Source: Rhizophagus irregularis (Eukaryota > Glomeromycota > Glomeromycetes > Glomerales > Glomeraceae). Taken from it: DNA of 64,000 bases. Within the stretch, counting starts at the first letter, position 1, and the number at the start of each line of letters is the position of its first letter. The notes beneath the pieces were generated by a model. That model had not been told where the DNA came from, ran no database searches, and saw nothing but the letters and a program-made list of their open reading frames with translations. Positions 34,513 through 45,038 of this stretch are shown here, one piece after another. The stretch is taken from assembly GCF_026210795.1 (NCBI RefSeq), contig NC_089430.1, positions 1,612,001-1,676,000 on the forward strand, given 5' to 3'. A program made the translations under genes and the position numbers.

Positions 34513-35830
34513 ACTCTACCTCCTAAATCTTACACCATAAAATGATTAAAAAGGCAATGTCGAAATGCCACATCTACAGTCTAAAAAAAAAAACAATATT
34601 AATTAATGACTTAATTATTAATGATTATGCAAAGATTCAGCCAGTTTCAAATTAATAAATATTCTAAAATTTGATTGTAAATTACTTAAATTAGGCGCGC
34701 AATTTCGTTAAATTTCACTAAAAAGTTCTACCCCGAAATATTACACCATAAAATGATTTAAAAGGTAATGGTGAAATGCTACGTTACAATCTAAAAAAGG
34801 AACAATATTAATGACTTAATTATTAATGATCATATGAAGCTTTAGCCAGTTCCGAATTAGTAAATAAATGTTTCAAAATTTGATTAATATTTAAGTCGCA
34901 CAATTTTGTTAATTTCGTTAAAAGTTCTACCTCCGAAATCTTGCACCATATAATGATTAAAAGGCAATATTGATATGCCAATCTACATTCTAAAAAAGGA
35001 ACAATATTAATGACTTAATTATTTGAAACTTTAGCCGAATTAGTAAATAAATGTTTCAAAATTTGATTAAAATTTAAGTCGCACAATTTTGTTAATTTCG
35101 CTAAAAAGTCCTACTTCCGAAATCTTGCACCATATAATGATTAAAAGGCAATATTGAAATGCCACCCTACAATCTAAAAAAAGAACAATATCAATGACTT
35201 AATTATTAATAATCATGTGAAGCTTTAGCCGAATTAGTAAATAAATGTTTCAAAATTTAATTAAAATTTAAGTCGCACAATTTTCAGTTGTTAATTTCGC
35301 TAAAAAGTCCTACCTCCGAAATCTTGCACCATATAATGATTAAAAGGCAATATTGAAATGCCACCCTACAATCTAAAAAAAAGAACAATATTAATGACTT
35401 ATGATCATGTAAAATTTTAACCAGTTCCAAGCCATCCAATCTATTTAATCATTAAGTTATTAGTAAATAAATATTCCAAAATTGGTTAAGATTAGAACGC
35501 GAATTCGCTAAAAATTTCGCGAGAAAGTACTACCTCCGAAATATTACACCATAAAATGATTTAAAATGCAATGCTGAAATGCTACGCCTATAATCTAAAA
35601 AGAAGAATAATATTAATGACTTATTCATTAATGATTATGTAAAATTTCAGCCGGTTCCAAGCTATTTAATCTATTTAATCATTAACAGTTAAGTTATCAG
35701 TAAATAAATATTCCAAAATTGATTGCGAATTTTACTTAGATTAGTAAGTTCTATCTTCGAAATCTTACATCCATAATAATTAAAAAGGCAATTCAGAAAT
35801 CCCTCTCTACAATCTAAAAGAACAATACTT
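34513..35830. repeat. Tandem array of seven ~200-bp units with splice-like signals
   Basis: Units begin near 34517, 34726, 34926, 35110, 35310, 35530 and 35750 with CTACCTCCGAAATCTT-CACC, continue ATAATGATTAAAAGGCAATA, GAAATGCCACCCTACAATCT and AAAAAA-GAACAATATTAATG, then a more variable AT-rich half. Read on the minus strand (the sense of the gene at 33372-34337), each unit has T-rich ..TTTTTTAG, a ~60-nt block, then GGAG|GTAGAAC: an exon-like block with acceptor and donor. Unit 7 has lost the donor GT. The array sits between two divergent genes. Confidence 0.75.
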
Positions 35831-35973
35831 ATTAATGATTATATTAAAATTTCAGATAGTTCTAAGTTATCTAATCATCAAGTTATCGGCAAATAAATGT
35901 TTCATTGACGGACCTTTTCGAAACAATTTATATTAAATTCCAAAAAACCTCTTATAAAGACCAGTCAATTTCT

Positions 35974-35980
35974 TATATAA
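35974..35980 (+). promoter_or_regulatory. TATA box of the 36025 gene
   Basis: TATATAA, 45-51 bp before the ATG at 36025. Confidence 0.4.
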
Positions 35981-36024
35981 AGAATTGATTGTTGACATTA
36001 TTAAAATAATCCAATTTATTCACT

Positions 36025-36480
36025 ATGGGTTATTATCCACCAGATTCAAATGAAGAATGGTTAGCTCTCCAGTGTCCAGTACCGGTTAAAGAATGTCCAA
36101 AGAAAGATGTGATTACTCACTGGTGGCATGCGAGTTGTGGTGGTAGAATGAAAATAGGAACTCACATGAAGATAGTGTGTACTTCGTGCAATCATGGCAG
36201 CCTTTGGAGCAGTTGGCAGTTTAAATGTGCAAACCACGACTTCAAACCGGTCGGAAACAATGTAGATATGTATAACGCCTTAAGTCGCTACATCAATATA
36301 CATTATATAGACAGTGAGAAATCACACGTAATACAGACAATTTTAAGAAATCTTCTTTATTGTAAGTGCGTTTTTTACTTTAGTTATCTATTATCATTCA
36401 GACTTAGTCCTAACTATGCTATCTTCTCTTATATCAGAAAACCGGAAAATTTTGTCTTTCTTATCACTTGTTTCTTTTAG
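36025..36480 (+). CDS. Small Cys/Trp-rich protein (lineage-type family), 3' end uncertain
   Basis: MGYYPPDSNEEWLALQCPVP then KECPKKDVITHWWHASCGGR and MKIVCTSCNHGSLWSSWQFK, with Cys at the spacing of a compact zinc-binding fold (SCGG..., VCTSC). The core ends ..ALSRYINIHYIDSEKSHVIQ TILRNLLY at residue 112. Immediately after, TAT T|GTAAGTGCG is a strong donor (GT at 36362), and the remaining frame to 36480 is AT-rich and intron-like. The native protein is probably about 113-140 residues. Candidate acceptors are ACTTAG at about 36409, ATATCAG at about 36436 and CTTTTAG at about 36480. With ATATCAG it would end directly in TAA. Function unknown; I believe close relatives are numerous in Rhizophagus, which is recollection and not a search. 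Confidence 0.7.
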   Translation: MGYYPPDSNEEWLALQCPVPVKECPKKDVITHWWHASCGGRMKIGTHMKIVCTSCNHGSLWSSWQFKCANHDFKPVGNNVDMYNALSRYINIHYIDSEKSHVIQTILRNLLYCKCVFYFSYLLSFRLSPNYAIFSYIRKPENFVFLITCFF

Positions 36481-37758
36481 CCTTTTTCATTAGTTTTTTA
36501 TTGTTCTCTAAGTAGAACTCGCTTACTATTATTATTTAACTATTTTTATTAGTTTAATAATTAGTACTCAACCGCCATAATCGAGTAGATCGAATAATTA
36601 TTGAACAATAAATCGATTTATGCTCATTTTATTCTACTATTGACTGTAAATCATAATAATAATAAAAATAGTTTTACACTTTATTACTTTATTATAATTT
36701 TAAAACTTTCATCATGATTTTACATTTATTAAATTAATAAACTGAGCGATCTAATATACAGGGTATTTTATTGTTTATTGAAGATTTCATGTTTCATAAT
36801 TTAATAAAGTAGTAGAAGGAGAGATAGCCACTCTTTAGTCTCAATACCAAATATAACGTAAAATTATCGCTTAGTATAAAATACGTCCATCGTTGGCGAT
36901 AGAATGCATCCTCTAATAAGTCTGAATTAAATATAATTTTTTCGTTAATATAGTCTATATACTAGTAAAATTGTAAAATTAGAAGATAATAAAGGTATCG
37001 CTATGAGTTCAACAAAGATTATTATAATTTTTGCGTATGCAACTTGAAACAAGCATTTTTCATTTTACACTTAATTCTACGATTAAAATACCTCTTATTT
37101 TTTGTTATATAATTGATAGATTAAAGAGTTAATTACGTATCAATAATGCTAATCAAAATAAGTTATAACTTAGTTTTATTCTTTTTTTTTTAAAAAAAAA
37201 ACTTTCGCTTATATGTTTTAATTTTTTAAATTTTATTCATTTAATATTCGTCTCAACTACTAAATTTTCATTTACTGACGTTATTGGTTATTATCGTAGA
37301 GTAAAAAACAGACAATGGCCTTTTCCTATTCGGTAATCTGTCGTACTCTCTGAAATATAGTGTTACAATTTTTTTTCATATTTTTTAAAATAAAGTGCCC
37401 CATAGACTCCCGGTTAAACGATCATCAAAACACTTGCAAAGTATACTCTTTTTTGGTTGTGATCAACACGAAAAGTTTCCCTGCGAATTTAATATCTTGG
37501 ATTTTGATTATTGGATTTAAGAATAAGAATAATGAATCCTAAATCTAAGAGTATAACGCCCACCCACCCTCCTTATGAATCGATGGGTTATATATATATT
37601 TTTTCTTTATTTTTTTTTTCATTTAAAAAAAAATAAAATAAAATTAAACGTTACACTACATATTACGCAATATTTACTTATGCAAAAAAAAATAAAAAAA
37701 AGTTTTTATGACTTTATTTACACAATATAAATTTATCAATTTATTCAAATCAACAAAT
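36481..37758. other. AT-rich intergenic stretch
   Basis: The motif TACTCAACCGCCATAATCGA (about 36567) recurs as TACTCGGCCGCAATAATCGA at about 41765, and a TTTACACTTTATTACTTTAT block (36672) resembles one at about 43696, marking shared duplicated flank. No gene seen. Confidence 0.45.
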
Positions 37759-37823
37759 TTATGGTCTTTTACTTGACAAAGAGATTTTCTTTTCTTCGTC
37801 ACTGGATTCAGTTTCATATAGCG
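37759..37823 (-). other. Orphan terminal-exon-like sequence
   Basis: On the minus strand, TTTTTTTTGCAG is followed by a frame LYETESSDEEKKISLSSKRP and then TAA (37759-37761). It looks like the last exon of a gene, but no convincing upstream exon was found between 37824 and 38250, only short pieces such as SPERNQFGNELTKLLKTKIY. Possibly a relic. Confidence 0.35.
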
Positions 37824-38251
37824 CTGCAAAAAAAATTATACTAGACAAAAAAAAGTCAAAGGAATAGAGAAGAACCAGAGTTAATGAACTGATCGGATAA
37901 ATTATTTTTTCCGTAGCAATCACATGGTACATTTGTAGATCTTAGTTTTCAGAAGCTTAGTTAATTCGTTGCCAAATTGATTTCGTTCTGGCGACACTCA
38001 TTTCCCATTACAAGGGATAAGAATTCGGGTCTAGTGAGACTTGTTAGTTTCGCGTATGTTAGTCAAGGATGTCTATAGAGAAGGATGACAGATAGGATTT
38101 TTTTGTGCAGGGTGAAATTTACTTATTAAAATATAATATGCTCCGATCCTTGATCATTGATTCATTGATCCCTTGATCAAACTCCCGTCAGTCCCATGTT
38201 CTGTGGTGGGTACTGGAACAAAAAAAATACTGGCTAGTTGTATTAAATAAT

Positions 38252-38590
38252 TCTTTTTTAATTAAACACTTTATAATTGTTTAGTAATATCACTAATATT
38301 TATTTTATTTAAAAATGCTTAATATATAATAATACACCAGGAAGTTACATCTGTGGCACAACCAAGCCACCATTTGTTTTTTTTATTTTCTCTAATAATA
38401 AAATTTATTAAAATATAGTATTGAATATACTGTATATATGGTGAAAAGATATTATAATTTTTTTTTTTCTAAGAAAATAAATTATTAAAAAATAACTTAT
38501 TTTGTTAAAAGAATATTATATTTTCGTTAAAAAGTATTTTATTTCATTAATAAATTCTTTATTTCCATTAAAAAAAAAATACTCTTTGCA
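38252..38590. repeat. Duplicate of the 32519-32830 block
   Basis: The same two sub-blocks in the same order, with poly-A differences. Confidence 0.7.
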
Positions 38591-38898
38591 ATATAAAAAA
38601 AAAACACACCTCCCTTAAGCCACTTTGCACTCATTTAGGAAACCAGTAATGCTCCATTCAGTTATGTCTTCTTTTTCATGTCTTCTCTTTTGTGTTTTCT
38701 CTTTCTTTAAGTCTTCACTTTCCTTGTCTTCTCTTTCATGTCCTCTTTTTTCTTTAAGATTTCTTTTTTCCTTCTTTACTTTAATGAATCTTATACCACT
38801 TCTTCAATCTCTAGTTGATTATTAAAATATATATATTTATACTTGATATTACTTATGTAATATCAGAATGTTACCATTATTTTATATTGAAAAACTAG

Positions 38899-39330
38899 AT
38901 GACAGATGAAAGCCTCCTAGGAGAACTTCACATTGAACAGGAGCGGAAAAGACTAGATAATATATGGATAATACCAACTGTTAAGAAAAATTTAATAGCA
39001 TACTGGGTCGACCAACTGGGGTACCAAAAACGAATAAAGTTGATGTATTACCATCAAGTTCTAACGAAAACACAGATCCTAATGAGATAGTCTCAATAGA
39101 CAAAGTGGTAGAAATGGTAGACAGAATTTGATGTTTAAAGAAACATCAAAAAATAAAGCTTCTTCTACTAAGGACTACGTTAAATCAGAGGAAGTAATAA
39201 ATGTTGTGCAGAAGTTGTGAGAGAAAGGAAAAGATGTGGACAAAGATCAAAGGTGTATTGAGTCAGGAACAAGTCGTCACCCTGGAGAAGAATGAACTAA
39301 TTCTGGAAGATGATCACAGCAATTTTTTTT
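38899..39330 (+). pseudogene. Decayed coding-like region, G+C above background
   Basis: Pieces in three frames follow each other: MTDESLLGELHIEQERKRLD, IWIIPTVKKNLIAYWVDQLG, then GVPKTNKVDVLPSSSNENTD PNEIVSIDKVVEMVDRI, stop, MFKETSKNKASSTKDYVKSE, stop, EKGKDVDKDQRCIESGTSRH. Together they look like one hydrophilic protein with frameshifts. Family not recognised; possibly TE-derived. Confidence 0.4.
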
Positions 39331-40228
39331 TAATTAGGATGGACTCTTTTGTTTGAAGACAAAGTTCGTAATAAGTCACCAATTTCAATAAAATAATTTC
39401 GTACTACTACCTAAAAGCTTATCAACAATGTTGGAGAATATAAGTCAGGCAAAAGTACTAAATGTACTAGAAGCGGAATCTAATTTCTACAACAAGAAGG
39501 ATCGAAAATTCGAAATAGGTATGGGAGGAAGATGGGTAATAAAGGGGTAAATGAGGAGGAGTTGCATGAACATAATCGAACGAATTTTTCTTGTACACAG
39601 AGACTCTCGGACAAGGATACGAACGTACGGAAACAGAAGGTAAAAACTGTAAACAAGTCTCAGATTTAGTACAGTAATTAGTGGTGTCTTTCTTAGATAG
39701 TTACGATGTTGGTATAGTTTAGATTACAGTAGACCTTAGTTTTTTTAGAAGAAAGTTGGGTATATATATATAATTGTAAAAAATCCATTCATTTATCGTA
39801 TACATAAAAATGATTCAATTTTACAGCTAAGTATTGCGAATATTTTAAAATATAAATAAAAAAGTTTTTTAGCACGATAAGAATTTATAATAAATACTTA
39901 CTACCAGAAAATGGGAACCCTTACGTTTATAACATGATAATATATAGTTTGTCGATTTAAGCCTTTAAAAAAGAGTTTGATGAATAATAATTTCAATTAT
40001 GCGTTTAATTTATGTAATAATGCAAAATTATATGTTTTTGAACTGTCTTTCTTTGTATAATACATGTATTCAAAAGGTAATATTCGGCGGTTTTTTTTGT
40101 TTTTTAAAAAATTTGATTTATTTCATTCTAAATATGTTCTGCATATGTAAAAATCACAAGGAAAGAAAGATAAAACTGCCTAGTTAAAAAGGAATGGTTA
40201 TTATAAAATCCTTAAAAAGAAATTACAG
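39331..40228. other. Intergenic, no gene seen
   Basis: AT-rich with a G+C-richer patch near 39410-39640 lacking an ORF. Confidence 0.45.
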
Positions 40229-40855
40229 CTAAATTATGGTGCATGAATCATCAGTTGCTTCAATCGTAAGTTGACGCCACGGAACAAGGTGTTTATCCGA
40301 AGAATCAAAAGTAGTGTATCCAGTACTAGAAGCGGTAGTCCACCCACTATCAAACTTATTGCTGTTTCCCTCCTGATATCCATAATATCTAAATCGAGTT
40401 TTATAAAAACCACAAGTTTCCTCATTAAATTTACATCCACAAAGAGGACACTTGCAGAGATATGAATCAATACAAAATTTGAAAACCCGAAAACCTAGTG
40501 GCTTAATAACTCGACTACTATTGTAAGCTGCACAAGAAGGGTTTTTGCAATATCCTAACAAGTAAATACGTATAAATACGTTAGTAAAATAATCTATATC
40601 GAAGTAAGTATAATTTAATCTGTAGATGTATATTTTTTTATATATATGTATACCTTCAATATTTAAACCTGGTTCATAATATCTCCATCTAGGCGCGTCT
40701 GAACTAGGTGGTTTCGTTATCATACCAGAAAAGTCCGTGAAATTCCGAGGTGAGGTCATAATTGACAGTGAACATGTTTTATGTTGTACTTGTGATTGGA
40801 GATAAGACACCCTAGACTCGATTTTTTTTTCATCATCATCAGGATCATACGGCAT
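40229..40855 (-). CDS. Cys-rich zinc-binding-type protein, two exons, about 175 aa
   Basis: Exon 1 is 40654-40855 and exon 2 is 40229-40554. The intron is 40555-40653 (99 nt) with donor GAAG|GTATAC, a TACTAAC branch-like word and acceptor CTTGTTAG, phase 1, giving NIE-G-YCKNPSC. The intron is a multiple of three with no in-frame stop, so the unspliced frame is also open (208 codons), but that insert is Ile/Tyr-rich and intron-like. The C-terminal half has Cys pairs GYCKNPSCAAYN and CKCPLCGCKF, then ETCGFYKTRFRYYGYQEG and ..VPWRQLTIEATD. From memory this pattern resembles a Cys-rich domain found in Dictyostelium and ciliate proteins; that link is uncertain. Probably zinc-binding; role unknown. 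Confidence 0.72.
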   Translation of the reverse strand: MPYDPDDDEKKIESRVSYLQSQVQHKTCSLSIMTSPRNFTDFSGMITKPPSSDAPRWRYYEPGLNIEGIHIYKKIYIYRLNYTYFDIDYFTNVFIRIYLLGYCKNPSCAAYNSSRVIKPLGFRVFKFCIDSYLCKCPLCGCKFNEETCGFYKTRFRYYGYQEGNSNKFDSGWTTASSTGYTTFDSSDKHLVPWRQLTIEATDDSCTII

Positions 40856-41029
40856 TTTTCTTAAAAAGGTATAACAAGAAATATTAATTTTATCCGCGAC
40901 TTGTTTAGTAATAATTATTTAGAAAGAATAAAATCATAAAGTGGATATAGAATATATATAAAAAAATTCTTCAAAAATTTATTTATGTACACGTTTAAGG
41001 TTGTTTCAGGATAATTGACATTTCATTTT

Positions 41030-41760
41030 TGTTTTCTCTATTACGAAAGAAAATAAAAAATATTATTTCATAACATACCTTGCTTTTTCGAAAGGATTTA
41101 TTAGAAAAAAAAAATAGAATCAAATGGGAAAATAAGAAGAATATATAAGAAAATAATTTACATAACTCTACCTCCGAAATCAAAATGATTAAAAAGGTAA
41201 TGCATGCCAAGCCTACAATCTAAAAAAAGAACAATATTAATGACTTATTTATTAATGATCACGTAAAGTTTCAAAATTTGATTAATTAGTCGCACAATTT
41301 CGTAGTTTTTTTTTTTAGGCTGAATTTTTTTTTTCAATGGTAATATTTTTTTGAAACGATATTTAAATAATTTTTCTTTCTATTTTTCTTAAAAAGACAA
41401 TACTGAAATGCCACGCCTACAATCTAAAAAAGAACAATATTAATGGTTTATTTATTAATCACGTAAAGTTTCAGATAAATATTTCAAAATTTGATTAAAA
41501 TTAGTCGCACAATTTCGTTAATTTCGCTAAAAAGTTCTACCTCCGAAATTTTACATCATATAATGATTAAAAAGGAAAAAAAAGAACAATATTAATGACT
41601 TACGATCAGGTAAAATTTTGGCCAGTTCCAAGTTATATAATCTAATTATTAAGTTATCAGTAAATATACTCTGAGATTAGAACGGGATTCCGAAATCTTA
41701 TACCATAAAATGATTAAAAAGGCATGTCACACTTACAGTCTAAAAAAAGAGCAATAATAA
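41030..41760. repeat. Partial second copy of the leader/array block
   Basis: 41034-41165 matches the leader and 5' edge of the 33372 gene (about 34337-34510), including the leader intron signals. The downstream frame decays after MSIILKQP. Array-type units follow at about 41168, 41400 (partial), 41537 (truncated) and 41690. It lies upstream of the 40229-40855 gene in the same relative orientation as the first array to its gene. Confidence 0.7.
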
Positions 41761-42039
41761 TAAATTAATGATTACTCGGCCGCAATAATCGAGTAAAATA
41801 TGGTTAAATATATTCGATCTAACAATCTATATTTTATAAAATATAATACAAAAATACATAATCTTGAATTGTGTAGCATGATTCAGTGCCTGATTTAAAC
41901 TTAAAAGTTAAGGCCATTTATTTGATCGGCAAACGTATAGATTTTTTTAACTTAGCTAATTTTTGATCGGTTAAACAAGCGAAGATATTTTTTAAAAAAT
42001 TTTTTTTTGCAAACATATTTATTCAAAATAATCTTATTA

Positions 42040-42495
42040 TTGCCGTTTTCAGAAATGTTGACATTAGAATGTCGATCATTTCTATAAATCGAACACACCG
42101 AACACACACCGAACACCCACCGAACACAGCAATTAAAATTAAAAAAAAACAAATTTTCCTTTAAAAAAAACAAAATTAATATATTTTTAGATAGTGTGCA
42201 TAAAAAAATGTATAAAAATTATATTATTTACATATATGTATTCACTTGTATTTGCTTGTATTTGCCAATGTTCGGTGTGTTTGGTGTGTTCGTTTATGTT
42301 CGGTGTGTGTTCGGTACAAATTTTCATATTTTCAATTGTATTCATATCTAAAAAATGACAAAAATAGTTTTTATATAAAGTTATGCATGAATACTTCAAG
42401 TTTGCATAATTTTTTGTATGTGTTCACGGTGTGTTCGGTGTGTTTGGTATAAAATGGTCAAAATTTCAGATTGTCAACATTTCTGAAAACGGCAA
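42040..42495. mobile_element. MITE with perfect 24-bp TIRs and TA target duplication, 456 bp
   Basis: 42040-42063 (TTGCCGTTTTCAGAAATG..) is the exact inverse of 42472-42495. Both sides are flanked by TA (42038-42039 and 42496-42497). The duplicated segment in unit B (about 47910-47930) is an empty site. Subterminal regions carry CACCGAACA/TGTTCGGTG words: several direct copies at 42093-42127 and inverted copies at 42268-42315 and 42425-42446, probably transposase-binding sites. TA duplication suggests a Tc1/mariner-type source. No transposase. Confidence 0.88.
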
Positions 42496-42699
42496 TAAAT
42501 GAAATTTTTTAAAATTTAAGTCCCACATTTTCGATTTTAAAGAAAAAAATCACTGTATTTATTTTTAATGAAGTGATACAATAAAAAAAACAATAATAAT
42601 AAATAAAAAAGATAAGTAAATGACAATGATCAAGGAGAAAGATGCTAATAAAAAATGAAATAACAATGGAGTAATGGAAAGTAATAGAAGAAGAAAGGG

Positions 42700-43140
42700 A
42701 GTAAAAAAGAGTAATGAGAAGTGATAGGAAACAAAAAGGAAAAATAGGACATGATGGATGATGAAAAAGAGTGATGGAGACGAAAAGGAGTGATGAGAAG
42801 ATGAAGAGGAGTGATGGGAGACGAAAAGGAGTGATGGGAAGATGAAGAGGGGTTATGGGAGACTAAAAGGAGTGATTGTAGACGAAGAGAAGTGATGGGA
42901 GACGAAGAGGAGTGATGGGAGACGAAAAGGAGTGATGGGAGACGAAAAAAAGTGATAGAAGACAAAAGAAGTAATGGGAGACAAAAAGGAGTGATGGGAG
43001 ACGAAAAGAAGTGATGGAAGACAAAGAGGAATGATGAAAGATAAAAAGGAGTGATAAGAGACGAAAAGAAGTAATGGAAATGAAAAGAAGTGATTGGGAG
43101 ACAAAAGAAATGATGGGAAGTAAATAGGAGAGAAAATGAA
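42700..43140. repeat. Purine-rich minisatellite, unit A
   Basis: About twenty degenerate copies of GAGTGATGGGAGACGAAAAG (period 20-21 bp), strongly G+A on the plus strand. The long minus-strand Phe/Ser/Leu/His-rich frames (42645-43267) are by-products. Confidence 0.88.
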
Positions 43141-43618
43141 ATAACGGAAAATGAAGATGTAATAGAAAATAATGGGAAACAAATAATGAGAAGTAGTATA
43201 AAGTAAAAATGATGAGAGACAAAAATAAAAAAGTGATCATGAGGAAACAAAGTAAAAAATAAACCATAAAGTACTAAACAAAAAATGAAGTTAGTAAGAA
43301 ATGAAATATAAGATAAAAACGAAATAAAAAAAAAAATAAAAAAAATACCTTTATTAATTGTAGAACTGAAAGAACTAAAATATCTGAAAAAAAATAAATT
43401 AAATTAGTGAAAAACGAAATATGAAACAGAAACAAAATAAAAAATAAAAAAATGAGTAAGAAACGAAATGTAAAAGTGAAAAACAACTGAACCTTACTGG
43501 AAGAACTAAAGGAAGGACCTAAAAATGATGAAATAGAATTAAATATGTAAATTATATAAATTATATAAATTTATTAGTCTAACCTTACCATATTGTAAAT
43601 ATTTATTATCAAAATACC

Positions 43619-43657
43619 AAGAAGTTTTATCCCCGGCGCAGCGCGACGGTTACACCT
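43619..43657 (+). mobile_element. Possible Helitron 3' terminus
   Basis: CCCCGGCGCAGCGCGACGG can form an imperfect hairpin, followed 6 nt later by CTAG and then T (43654-43658), the arrangement of Helitron 3' ends (hairpin, short gap, CTRR, insertion before T). The 5' end was not located and no Rep/helicase is present. Confidence 0.35.
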
Positions 43658-43659
43658 AG

Positions 43660-45038
43660 TGATCAAATAATATATTCTACTATTGAAAATAATTTCACAC
43701 TTTAACATTACTTTATTATAATTTATAACTAGAGTCATAGTGCTAGGGCCGGCTAGGAGCCAGCCCTTTAAATATATTAGTATCATATATAACTATATAG
43801 ATTGTCTAGTCACCCGCAGGTATGTCACAGTTTCATGTTACACAAATCAAAAAATTATTTCTAAACATCCGCAGCCCGATCTTATTCTTCAACCTGGCTT
43901 AACCCTAAAAAAATGAATTTTAATTGTACTTAGTAAAAGAGTTCTTTTCTTTTACTTTTGGATGTTTTTTTTTAAATAAAATAAAAAATTTTAATTGTTT
44001 TAATTTTCATAATAGTCATAAAATTATTTTGATTTCATATGTACAGTATCTCGTATATGGCTATTTACGCAAGAAAAAATTTAAATCAATTGGCTGGATA
44101 ATTTAATGGCTATACAATAATACGAATTGCCTATAAAATTATTCGATGATCAAACAAAACGTAAATTTTCTTTTATTGTTAAAAAAAACCTATATTTTTA
44201 AAATTAAATCATATAATTTATTTTATTATTAATTGTTAATGGAAACTAGTACAGATCTGAGAATTTATTTCATTAAAATTAAAAAAAAGACTGCAATTTA
44301 TATATTTATTTAGTTTATTTGTTTAAACAATACAAATGAAATTAACTATAGGGACGAAATCCTACTACATACGGCAGTAAAATTCTAATTATCTATCAAA
44401 GTTTTTCCAACATTGCAAAACACATATTATCAACATATAAATCAACTTTGCTATTATCAGCAGGAAGTATAATTACCACCGCTACAATTGTCACTAGTTC
44501 CAACTTGAACACGTTAAACAAATTTTCTATATTTGCTTTAAATTTAATTAATATATTTGTTCTTCATAATTGTTTACCATTCCCACTAGTGTTTTTAGTT
44601 TTCACCTAATTAATATGTTTCAACCGTCAAATATCTAATTAGTGGATCAGCTCAGATCGGGTACCCGATCAAACCTGAACTAAAAATTTGGGCCAGGTCA
44701 TAATAGGTTTTTATCCTACTTTTGGGTTGGGTAACTTTATGACAAGATTAACATAATATAAAATACAATGTAATTTTTACCTTGTTACATTATTATAACA
44801 AACTACATACAAATCATTATATTTATTTTTCATATAATTTTATAAATACTTTATTTAATCATAAAAAATTTATTCCAATAAAATATCATACTATAGTAAT
44901 GTTAAAGAAAATAAATAGTAAATAATAAAGAAATTTATACCAAAGATACCTTTCCTTTCTTTAATTCAGTTACTTTTATCAACAAGTGAAAAATATATTA
45001 TTAAATAATATTATTAATAAAATAAATCATGTAAAAAG
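43660..45038. other. Intergenic; last ~230 bp shared with unit B
   Basis: From about 44811 to 45038 the sequence matches 50860-51085 (3' flank of the kinase). GGGTACCCGATC (about 44658) and a nearby GGGTTGGGTAAC are reminiscent of the hAT subterminal motif. No gene seen. Confidence 0.5.

Noticed and set aside
42246-42452. Short Cys/Val-rich frames inside the 456-bp MITE
   Set aside because: By-products of TGTTCGGTG repeats in a non-coding element.
42645-43267. Long minus-strand frames (201, 134, 109 codons) rich in Phe, Ser, Leu, His
   Set aside because: They are the translation of the purine-rich 20-21-bp minisatellite on its C+T strand. Three overlapping frames are open at once, as expected for a stop-poor repeat and not for a gene.
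43574-43786. 70-codon minus-strand frame across the Helitron-like end
   Set aside because: It spans the hairpin and a GC-rich repeat patch, with no protein-like signature.
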